64,000 nt of DNA, from positions 1 to 64,000 of the IMG/VR virus record IMGVR_UViG_3300044653_000068; one strand, written 5' to 3'. Under the pieces are notes generated by a model. It was not told the origin of the DNA. It saw nothing but the letters and a program-made list of their open reading frames with translations, and made no database searches. Shown here one piece after another: positions 57,976-64,000 of this stretch. The stretch's first letter is position 1. Every line of letters starts with the position of its first letter. The position numbers were made by a program, and so were the translations under genes. The stretch is from a virus.

Positions 57976-58407
57976 CTATATTCCGCCCTGCTCACGGCGT
58001 CGGCGCTCCTGCATCCGGGCGCGCTTGTCCTCGGTGTCGTCGGGCTCGCCCTCAGGCGGGTACAGCTCGATGAGCTGGAGGAAGTTCAGCCGGATCTCCT
58101 TGGTGTACTGGGTGATCTCGCGGGGCGAGACCTCGCCGCAGTCGAGCTGCCGGGCCATCATGCACGACTGCCTCGCCAGCGCGGTGTCGGCGGCCTCGTC
58201 CGGGAACTTCCCGAGATCCTTGATGAAGCTCTCCTCGATGCCGCCGTCCTTGACATCGCCCATCGTGGCCTCGGCCACCGGGCCGCAGACGGCGCAGTAG
58301 TACACGCCCTTGGACTTGATGAACACGTCGTCGCCCGGCGCGATGGGGATCTTGCAGCCGCAGCAGCGAACGGGGCCGGAAGCCGTGGCCCAGACCGGGT
58401 AGCTCAT
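57976..58407 (-). CDS. Possible small terminase subunit with zinc ribbon
   Basis: The 143-residue product has CCGC (15-18) and CAVC (about 38-41), a zinc ribbon. The C-terminal half (ADTALARQSCMMARQLDCGEVSPREITQYTKEIRLNFLQLIEL) resembles the A-L-A-x-x-L-D-x-G-x-x-x-x-x-x-x-x-x-x-x-L-R segment of actinophage small terminases. It is a few genes before the large terminase. The call is tentative; a general DNA-binding protein is the alternative. Confidence 0.45.
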   Translation of the reverse strand: MSYPVWATASGPVRCCGCKIPIAPGDDVFIKSKGVYYCAVCGPVAEATMGDVKDGGIEESFIKDLGKFPDEAADTALARQSCMMARQLDCGEVSPREITQYTKEIRLNFLQLIELYPPEGEPDDTEDKRARMQERRRREQGGI

Positions 58408-58410
58408 GAC

Positions 58411-58824
58411 CTAACGGTACTCGGGGTACTCCCAGGGACGCCAGGGAGAAGGGGGCCGTTGGCGAGGAGGGGCCTCCGTGCCCGCGATCAGGTCTCCGGC
58501 TTCGGTGTACTGCCCCGTGTTCGGGCATCCGCCGCCGTGACCGCCACCTCGGATCGCACCGCAGCAAGGGCAGCCCTGCCCGTCAGTCGCGGGCCAGGTG
58601 CCGTCGCCGTTCCGGCCGTTACCGCCGCGCTGAACAGGCTTGTACCCAAACCGCCTGAACGCCTCGTCCTCCAGGTAACTTGCCTGCATCCGCAGCACCG
58701 GGTCCGCAGATCGCGAGACGCGCTGCACGTGCTCCCAAGCCGCCTTGAACTGCTCCGAATCCGGTCTGAGTCTCAGCCACTCGCCGACCTGCCGGAGCTT
58801 CTCCTGCTCGTCATTGAATCCCAT
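58411..58824 (-). CDS. Hypothetical protein
   Basis: The 137-residue product has a helical first half (NDEQEKLRQVGEWLRLRPDSEQFKAAWEHVQRVSR) and a Gly-rich middle with GCPCCGAIRGGGHGGGC, a likely zinc knuckle. It ends 3 bp before the next gene and begins 16 bp after the tRNA-Ala gene. Confidence 0.6.
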   Translation of the reverse strand: MGFNDEQEKLRQVGEWLRLRPDSEQFKAAWEHVQRVSRSADPVLRMQASYLEDEAFRRFGYKPVQRGGNGRNGDGTWPATDGQGCPCCGAIRGGGHGGGCPNTGQYTEAGDLIAGTEAPPRQRPPSPWRPWEYPEYR

Positions 58825-58839
58825 GCGCGCACCCTACGG

Positions 58840-58910
58840 TGGAGCTGGAGGGAATCGAACCCTCTGCAGCCTGCCTGCCAGGCGGGCCCGCTACCTCAGC
58901 GATCAGCCCC
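58840..58910 (-). tRNA. tRNA-Ala(GGC)
   Basis: Canonical cloverleaf in normal order. The acceptor is GGGGCTG/CAGCTCC with the G3:U70 pair that marks alanine tRNAs. The D-stem is CGCT/AGCG with a short loop, and the anticodon loop is CTGGCAG (anticodon GGC). The anticodon stem has one mismatch and the T-arm is GAGGG-TTCGATT-CCCTC. Discriminator A followed by CC, then G, so CCA is not fully encoded. Confidence 0.88.
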
Positions 58911-59067
58911 GTGCCAGGTTTCCCGGTGCACTCACCGTGGCAAGCGGATCATAGGGCGTTCCGGGGAGGGATTAAGGGGACTCCCGCACCGGCCTGCCGT
59001 CGCCGGCCTGGTATCCCCTACCTGAACCTCGGCGCCCACTCTACCGCGCCCGGAGGTTTACCTTCCT

Positions 59068-59097
59068 GTGACAAACGATCCGGTCATAGCGTAGATT
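59068..59097 (+). promoter_or_regulatory. Promoter for the secreted GH16 gene (leaderless)
   Basis: GTGACA (59068-59073), an 18-bp spacer and TAGATT (59092-59097) end 7 nt before the ATG at 59105. No Shine-Dalgarno lies in between. Confidence 0.7.
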
Positions 59098-59104
59098 GCC
59101 CCCC

Positions 59105-59956
59105 ATGACACGATTCCGAATGACCATCGCCGTTGTCATCGCCCTCGCGTTCGCGCTCCTCGGCCTCGTGCCGGGTGCAGCCTCGGCCTCTCCCGCCGCC
59201 CCGCACGCGCCCGCCGGATGGGGCGTGGTGTACGCGCACGACTTCGCGACTCAGGGCGCCGGGAACTGGAAGGCGGACCCCTGGTACTCGTCTGCGCCCG
59301 TACTCGAAAGCAGCCAGAACGGCCTGGGCGTGGACATCACGGCGCCCGGCCAGAAGACCTGGGTGGTCTACTCCCCGGCGAACCCGTACTTCATCGGCCC
59401 CGACGCGTTCGTCCAGGGGCTCGTGTACATCCCGGAGGCCGCGAACGGCCAGGTGGCGAACTGGCCCGCCTTCTGGACTTCCGGCGATCCCTGGCCGGAG
59501 AACGGCGAGATCGACATGCTGGAGGGCCTCGGCGGAAGCGCGTGCGTGCACACCCACTACGAGACCGCGCAGGGCGAGGCCGGCCCGTCCGGCGGCTGCG
59601 CCAGCCCCCCGCTCGGCACCGGCTGGGTGACCGTCTCCATGCTCCGCGAGAACGGCGAGGTCAAGGTCTGGTACGACAGCGCTTACATCGGCGAGGCGCC
59701 GCTGCCCACCTCCGCGCTGGAGGAGCTGATCTTCTCGGACGAGTCAGACGGGGGCGGCCCGTACGCGGCGGGAACGGCGTGGCTGCGCGATGTCACGGTC
59801 TCGGCGCCCGGCGGCACGCCAGTCGTAACGGCGGCGAAGACCCAGGTGAAAGCCGCCGTCTCGGCTCATGAGCTTCATCTCGCGCACCTCGCGCACTTGG
59901 CCCACCTGGAACATCTCGCCCACCTGCGGTACCTGGCAGAGCACGCGGCCGGGTAA
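59105..59956 (+). CDS. Secreted GH16 glycoside hydrolase
   Basis: The ATG at 59105 is chosen from the promoter; it gives 283 residues. Signal peptide (about 1-28, AXA end), then a GH16 domain (about 35-240) with catalytic E135-I-D-M-L-E140 in PENGEIDMLE and Trp-rich sugar-binding sequence. The C-terminal tail (about 255-283) is an unusual run of LAH-type triplets. GH16 enzymes cut beta-glucans or related polymers. It is on the plus strand against a minus-strand operon with its own promoter, so it was probably acquired as a unit. It may clear host mycelial glycans or help release. Confidence 0.88.
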   Translation: MTRFRMTIAVVIALAFALLGLVPGAASASPAAPHAPAGWGVVYAHDFATQGAGNWKADPWYSSAPVLESSQNGLGVDITAPGQKTWVVYSPANPYFIGPDAFVQGLVYIPEAANGQVANWPAFWTSGDPWPENGEIDMLEGLGGSACVHTHYETAQGEAGPSGGCASPPLGTGWVTVSMLRENGEVKVWYDSAYIGEAPLPTSALEELIFSDESDGGGPYAAGTAWLRDVTVSAPGGTPVVTAAKTQVKAAVSAHELHLAHLAHLAHLEHLAHLRYLAEHAAG

Positions 59957-59978
59957 CTGGAACGCTGCCGGGGCCCGG

Positions 59979-60052
59979 TGGCGGGAGCCGGATTTGAACC
60001 GGCGACCTGAGCGTTATGAGCGCCCCGCGCTGCCGAACTGCGCCATCCCGCT
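59979..60052 (-). tRNA. tRNA-Met(CAT), with A1xC72 mismatch
   Basis: Normal order. The acceptor AGCGGGA/TCCCGCC pairs at six positions, with A1xC72 unpaired. The anticodon arm is GGGCG-CTCATAA-CGCTC and the T-arm is GCCGG-TTCAAAT-CCGGC, the form seen in initiators. Discriminator A, then CC and G. An unpaired 1:72 is a mark of bacterial initiator tRNAs, but the usual GGG/CCC anticodon stem is replaced by GCG/CGC, so initiator or elongator cannot be decided. Confidence 0.88.
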
Positions 60053-60092
60053 ATGTCCCTCAACCGTGCGGATTTCGCCGAGGGTGACCCCA

Positions 60093-60518
60093 CTATAACC
60101 CCCGCGCCAGGCGCTCGCGAGCGGCTTCGCGCGCTTCCTCGGCCGCCTCGGTGCGCCGGACCGCCTCCTCCACGTCGATCGGGCCAGCCGTGGTGTGAAT
60201 CCGGAGCCACTGGCGGTGGTCGAGCGTGCGGAGCGCCTGCGGCGCAGGACGCCCGTGCTCCTTGTGGTAGTCCGCCAGCGCTGACTGGAACAGATCCCAC
60301 TCGCGGTACATCCCGGGGGACAGCGCCGTCTTCGCTTTCCGCTTCTCTATCACCGCCCTCCGCTCCTCGGCCTGCTGCGCCTTGCGCGCCCGCCAGCTCG
60401 CGCCGGAGTGGTGGAGAGGGCAGTAAGGCTCGTCGTCGATCAGCCCCCAGCCCTCGCGCAGCGCGGCGTCAGAGTCGAAGCGGAACTCCAGGCAGCCGGG
60501 GTCAGCGCACTGGGGCAT
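60093..60518 (-). CDS. Hypothetical helical protein with N-terminal Cys/His motif
   Basis: The 141-residue product has CADPGCLEFRF (about 4-14) and CPLHH (33-37), a possible zinc site, then long charged helices (RKAQQAEERRAVIEKRKAKT; VEEAVRRTEAAEEAREAARERLARG). The ATG has GAGGGG upstream and overlaps the previous gene by 79 nt. Function unknown. Confidence 0.65.
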   Translation of the reverse strand: MPQCADPGCLEFRFDSDAALREGWGLIDDEPYCPLHHSGASWRARKAQQAEERRAVIEKRKAKTALSPGMYREWDLFQSALADYHKEHGRPAPQALRTLDHRQWLRIHTTAGPIDVEEAVRRTEAAEEAREAARERLARGL

Positions 60519-60694
60519 AACTCGTACCGCCCCTCGCGTATGTCCTGCCGAGCCCGGTTACGCTCGCGACGCCGATAGTCCCGCTTGATCTCGCCGACCA
60601 CGCCGGGGCGCATCAGGTAGCAGTACCAGCGCCGGGCGAAGAACGCATCCTGCTCAGCACCGCTCAGCTTCAGCCGCCGCTTGCCCGTGCTCAC
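60440..60694 (-). CDS. Small basic protein
   Basis: The 84-residue product from a GTG overlapping the previous stop (GTGA) is KRRLKLSGAEQDAFFARRW... then GEIKRDYRRRERNRARQDIREGRYELC. The last 24 residues overlap the next gene in another frame. The basic helices suggest nucleic-acid binding. Confidence 0.55.
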   Translation of the reverse strand: MSTGKRRLKLSGAEQDAFFARRWYCYLMRPGVVGEIKRDYRRRERNRARQDIREGRYELCPSALTPAAWSSASTLTPRCARAGG

Positions 60695-60912
60695 TTCATC
60701 ACCGGGGTGCCCTCGGGCGGCGCGTCCCAGCTCTCCCACACCACAAGCCGGTCCTCGTGCACGAACGACGGCGTGACGACAGGCGCTTCCTGCCCGGAAA
60801 GGCGCATGATGGCGTTCTCGGCCGCGCTGAGCGCCACCGCGTCGCCATCGGCCAGGGCGCGCTTGAACGCGGCCTTGGCCTCGTCCAGATCCGTCATCTC
60901 CGCCTCGCTCAC
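60691..60912 (-). CDS. Small acidic protein
   Basis: The 73-residue product has a helical N terminus (TDLDEAKAAFKRALADGDAVALSAAENAIMRL) and a beta-rich end (DRLVVWESWDAP). It follows the HNH gene by 89 bp. Function unknown. Confidence 0.6.
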   Translation of the reverse strand: MSEAEMTDLDEAKAAFKRALADGDAVALSAAENAIMRLSGQEAPVVTPSFVHEDRLVVWESWDAPPEGTPVMK

Positions 60913-61001
60913 AATCTGATCCTAGCAACTGCCCGAAACCGGCCCGAAGCCCGGCTAAGTCCCGAAAATCGCGGAAAAACCGCGCGAAAGCGCCTGAAAC
61001 T

Positions 61002-61814
61002 TCACGAATGCGCTGCGTGCTCTGTGACACCTGAAGCGGCCCACCAGGGCTCCGGCGGCGTCAACCCGCGCCTCGTGTAATAGTGCTGCTGCATCCGATG
61101 TCGGTTCGCGTGGGTCGCGCAGTCAGAGCAGAACTTAGCTCCACCGTGCGTCAGCACCGCATCACAACCTTCACAAGCGCAGATTTTGACCGGCCGGGGC
61201 GGTTTCGGGGCCTTCACCGGCCGCTTTTTACTCGGAAGCACCGAAATCTGCTCCGGCGCGAGCAAAAGCTCCGGATGCGCGTTCATGAACGCGATTTCCT
61301 CCGAAGTCATGCGATTTCCGCGCTGAACGTTGCAAATCTGATGCGCGGCGCGCTTGTTGGCCGAAACGTCGATTCCGCCGAGACTGAGCGGGATAATGTG
61401 ATCCACATTCGGCGCCAGCTCGTTGGTTTTGGGCGCTTCGGGGTCGATCGGCATGCCGGCGGCCTTGCACCACGAGCCGAGCTGGCACATTCCGCCCGCA
61501 CGCTCGTAAATCTCCCTGTCAGGCACACCGTCCCAGGTCTTGATCTTGTTCAGCTTCCGAGCCCGCGAACTGGCCTTCCTCGCCGCAGCCTTGTCATACG
61601 CAGGCAGTGAATCCAGGTAGCACTGCTTCGAGCAGAACTTTGGCTCGCGCCCACTATGCCGGTCCCCCCCGTCAAACTGCTTCCCGCACTGAAGGCAGAG
61701 ATACTGGCGAAGATGACGACGACAGCGCCCGCACGTCGGACTTTCTCTGCTCCCCCCTTTAGGATTCCAGTTTGCGGGTTTTCCGCAGATAGAACAGGGT
61801 CTGTATCTCGGCAT
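61002..61814 (-). CDS. HNH endonuclease with zinc clusters
   Basis: The 270-residue product has an N-terminal pair of zinc clusters (CSICGKP, CGRCRRH; CLQCGKQF, FCSKQC) and an HNH domain with NVDHIIPLSLGGIDVSANKRAAHQICNVQRGNR-type sequence in the middle. A third cluster (CACEGCD, FCSDC) lies near the C terminus. HNH proteins beside the packaging genes assist terminase cutting in many siphophages. It is the first gene of the right-hand minus-strand operon, with a promoter TTGTTA-N17-TAGGCT 6 nt upstream. The alternative is a homing endonuclease, but the place favours a packaging role. Confidence 0.85.
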   Translation of the reverse strand: MPRYRPCSICGKPANWNPKGGSRESPTCGRCRRHLRQYLCLQCGKQFDGGDRHSGREPKFCSKQCYLDSLPAYDKAAARKASSRARKLNKIKTWDGVPDREIYERAGGMCQLGSWCKAAGMPIDPEAPKTNELAPNVDHIIPLSLGGIDVSANKRAAHQICNVQRGNRMTSEEIAFMNAHPELLLAPEQISVLPSKKRPVKAPKPPRPVKICACEGCDAVLTHGGAKFCSDCATHANRHRMQQHYYTRRGLTPPEPWWAASGVTEHAAHS

Positions 61815-61820
61815 GCGCGC

Positions 61821-61849
61821 AGCCTACCTGCTTCTCTCCCGCCTAACAA
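61821..61849 (-). promoter_or_regulatory. Promoter for the HNH gene and packaging operon (leaderless)
   Basis: TTGTTA (61844-61849), a 17-bp spacer and TAGGCT (61821-61826), 6 nt before the ATG at 61814 on the minus strand. Confidence 0.7.
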
Positions 61850-62121
61850 CTGGAGAAACCTCCTCCGCTACCGCAAAGTTCAGTAACCGAACTTAATTTT
61901 GTATTTTGCCTGGTCAGCAGCGTGGACTCACTTCGCGAAATCGAAAAAACAGGCGAGTGACCGGCTTAGGTCGCGGGGTTTTTCGAGCTGGTTGGGGATT
62001 TCGGTCAGCAGATCGTCCCCGGTCAAATTTCGCTAAAAAACTCATTCGAATTATAGGCGCATATAATTTTTCGAATTCTTTAATGGTAGCTGACACTGGG
62101 GGTAATGATTATGCTAAGTGC

Positions 62122-62189
62122 AATGATTGCAATGAGTATAATGATTGCAATGGTGGATGGGTGCAATGCGTATAATGATTGCAATCATT
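62122..62189. repeat. Three AATGATTGCAAT repeats ending in a 16-bp palindrome
   Basis: Direct copies of AATGATTGCAAT at 62122-62133, 62140-62151 and 62174-62185. The last extends to AATGATTGCAATCATT (62174-62189), a perfect palindrome. Spacing is 18 and 34 bp. AT-rich repeats of this kind are typical of replication origins or regulator binding arrays. Confidence 0.8.
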
Positions 62190-62232
62190 GCACTAGACAC
62201 ACTCATACAACTAGTTGTGTGCAGCCAGCGCA

Positions 62233-62346
62233 CACTGACATGTGTCAGTGACAGTGGTCAGTGACACGTGTCAGTGACAGTGGTCAGTGAATACAGATTC
62301 AATGACTCGCGTCAGTGACAGTGGTCAGTGACACTCGTCAGTGTGG
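62233..62346. repeat. Two blocks of 13-bp GTCAGTGACA repeats
   Basis: GTCAGTGACA starts at 62244, 62257, 62270 and (partial) 62283, then again at 62311, 62324 and (partial) 62337, each exactly 13 bp apart within a block. The first copy is preceded by its inverse, CACTGACA-TG-TGTCAGTG (62233-62250). Exact 13-bp phasing is typical of iterons bound by an initiator or repressor. Confidence 0.85.
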
Positions 62347-62841
62347 CAGTAGTCAGGCAGTAGCACACAGTTAGTTGCACGTGCACACAGCTGGTAATAC
62401 CACACTGCATTGGTAGGTTGCCTGATTACACCGTTGCACTGCTGGTCACAGCAACGCTTCGAATTAGCTTTGTAGCAACGGCAGAATACGATTGGTCTAG
62501 CAAGCACGCTAACGAATTAGGCCTCTGACCAGCACGAACACCGAAACGGACATTTGGGCGAAAATCCCCGCCAGGATTCCCGCGATAGACAACCGCTTGG
62601 AAGGCCTTGCACCCGTCAGATTGGCTGTTTGACGCCTTAGACGCGTTTCCGCTGGTCAGACACCGAATTCGCTGGTCGAAATGAACCGTTTAATTCCGCT
62701 TTGTCACCGAATGCCCGAATCTCCGAGCCGGCGCTATATGACTAGTCATGCTGTGACCGGTCACATAGCCGTTCTGCGACCCGAATAGCCGCTAGCTGAC
62801 AAACGTGTCCTGGCAGGCCGGTAAAGCCTGCCTAGCGGGCT

Positions 62842-62856
62842 GTGAAGTGGCTTCAC
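62842..62856. promoter_or_regulatory. Operator-like palindrome GTGAAG-TGG-CTTCAC
   Basis: Same 6-3-6 inverted repeat as in the portal leader at 52136-52150, with a different centre. It may be a binding site of a phage regulator. Confidence 0.45.
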
Positions 62857-62879
62857 GCGGCATTCCGAGTCTTGCCTCT

Positions 62880-62908
62880 CACGCGCGTACGCGTACGCGT
62901 ACGCGCAT
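62880..62908. repeat. 29-bp alternating purine-pyrimidine tract with GCGTAC repeats
   Basis: From C62880 to T62908 purines and pyrimidines alternate without a break, including three tandem GCGTAC-type units. Such tracts can adopt Z-DNA under negative supercoiling. Confidence 0.85.
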
Positions 62909-64000
62909 CGCGCGCCGCGCCCGGCCGGACTGTGAAGTCAGTAAACGGACATTCGGTGCACCAATAGGACAAACTACCCCAGTTTCATGAAATTTTATCA
63001 TGACATTTCACGATATGTCCCGTTTTGTCCTCTCGAATAAGATTCGCACATGCCCGGAATGCCCGAAATGCCCGAATCCGGAAAATGCCTGTGACCTGCA
63101 CCGTTACCTAGCCGTTATTCTAATTAAGCCTCTGACCTTGAGTCTGACAGGATGCACCTAGTTGTTCGTCCGCCCGGTCCCCCGGGAAGCTTCCGGGGAT
63201 ATCACAGCCCGCTTAGGCGGGTGGGGGCATGCGGTCCGCGCTTTGGCGGATGAACGGGCAACCGACAACCTAGCTCGCGATAGATGCGGTCGGCTGAACG
63301 GGTTTGCGCCTAGGCGCAATGCTTCCCCTAGTAGGCCGGCGCGTGAGCGGCAATAACCCCTAGGGACGCCCTTAGGGCACTACCGCGCGAGATAACTACA
63401 TGCACACGCACACGGGAAACGATGGCCGTATGGCCAAAGAGTCGCGCGTGAGTCACCGATACCGGATTGGCCTGCCTAGGTTGGCTGCAAGTCTCGTCAC
63501 GGTTCAAATCGGCTTTGTGCGCAGTGCCTTTACCAAGGTGCAAACTCTGTGTTCTGAAGATGGTTTTTCAGATCACGGGAACGTGAGTCAATTGGTATCG
63601 GCCGACCAAACCAGTGATCACGGTTGCTGACACGGTGCGCATGGCACGCGTTAGGGATACGGCTTTAGCCAAAGGTTCCCAGTATGAGGTTTCGTGCATG
63701 GGGTTCCTGTCAGCCATCGATGGAAACATGGCAGGGGTACGCGGTTACCGACATCCGCCTATGGCTTATCTGAGCTGGATTCACGCCACGGTCACGGGAC
63801 ACGATGCGCATTGATGCGCGGGAAACGTCCTAGCGACAGTCAGCTTTGCAACTGACATGGTGCAGAAATTCCGGGATAGCTAGCAATCGATCGGCCGCCC
63901 AATAAGCGGTCAAGCTTTACCTGTTTTACCGCTAGGAAACCCGAACCCGGAGAAATCACTAGCTAATAGCACTCCGGCAACGACCTAGCGCGTTTAACCT

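Larger units (their letters stand above)
61850..64000. other. Long AT-richer non-coding region, possible origin and control region
   Basis: No frame longer than about 75 codons with protein-like content was seen on either strand. The first 600 bp are clearly lower in GC than the genes. The region holds AATGATTGCAAT repeats (62122-62189), 13-bp repeats (62244-62346), a palindrome GTGAAG-N3-CTTCAC (62842-62856), and an alternating purine-pyrimidine tract (62880-62908). It also has repeats of ATGCCCGAA (62710-62720 and 63050-63075), and AATTARGCCTCTGACC at about 62515 and 63124. I see nothing I can name from 63160 to the end except small hairpins such as TGGCC-GTAT-GGCCA. Confidence 0.6.

Noticed and set aside
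60440-61030. A 196-codon frame covering the small genes after the HNH gene
   Set aside because: Only its last 84 codons look coding; the upstream part is the shadow of the 60691-60912 gene. The shorter start is reported.
62233-62346. CRISPR array
   Set aside because: Repeats are 10-13 bp with 13-bp phasing and almost no spacers; no cas genes.
63490-63520. tRNA from GGTTCAAATC at 63501-63510
   Set aside because: No T-stem pairs around it and no acceptor or anticodon arm is in register in either normal or permuted order.

Overview
The window is about 64 kb of a GC-rich, long-tailed double-stranded DNA phage (siphovirus type) of an actinobacterium. The evidence is an HK97-type head module, a tape-measure gene of 1472 codons, several tail proteins with sugar-binding or sugar-cleaving domains, frequent GTG starts, GTGA and TGATG stop/start overlaps, and many leaderless promoters of the TANNNT-N6/7-ATG kind. 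No integrase or replication genes are visible, so the window is only part of the genome.

Layout. Almost all genes lie on the minus strand and read from right to left. An HNH endonuclease (61.8 kb), small genes and the terminase (55.6-53.9 kb) come first. Then follow a Thg1-like 3'-5' polymerase, portal, prohead protease, major capsid protein, a set of small capsid-associated proteins, cysteine peptidases and a VIT/CCC1-like membrane protein. A glycan and small-molecule cassette (two glycosyltransferases, a GNAT, two methyltransferases, a DegT aminotransferase) spans 42.5-36.3 kb. Connector and head/tail genes follow (34.8-27.5 kb), with a predicted K+ channel, then the tail tube, the frameshifted tail assembly chaperones, the tape measure and four large tail proteins (to 6.7 kb). 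A few genes are on the plus strand: a basic protein and a collagen-like membrane protein (4.9-6.7 kb), an HNH/AP2 endonuclease (42.6 kb) and a secreted GH16 enzyme (59.1 kb). The left end holds a PLD-like nuclease, a radical SAM enzyme with a C-terminal array of about 42 Cys-x-Pro motifs, a block of structured RNA elements and a secreted protein.

Main discovery candidates. (1) Positions 86-236 and 1346-1822 hold a family of RNA elements with two covarying helices and conserved strands GAGCCGGA and TTATGCCC. In the best copy the helices enclose a circularly permuted tRNA-Asn(GTT) gene, with the 3' half upstream of the 5' half. A second copy encloses a likely permuted tRNA-Arg(GCG). A third has a permuted T-arm and acceptor. 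The same genome encodes a Thg1-like polymerase, a family that builds tRNA 5' ends. (2) The radical SAM/SPASM protein appears fused to its own Cys-x-Pro repeat substrate. (3) A minimal K+ channel and a VIT/CCC1-like transporter sit inside the virion operon.

Regulation. Three minus-strand promoters and one plus-strand promoter share a TTGCAC-like -35, a 17-bp spacer containing CACAGNCG, and a TANNNT -10. They precede the tail tube, capsid, protease and collagen-like genes. A separate class gives leaderless mRNAs for isolated or first genes. The right 2.2 kb (61.85-64.0 kb) has no convincing gene. It carries AATGATTGCAAT repeats, two blocks of 13-bp repeats and an alternating purine-pyrimidine tract, and is the best candidate for a replication origin or control region. 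All calls come from reading the sequence by eye; no database search was possible.
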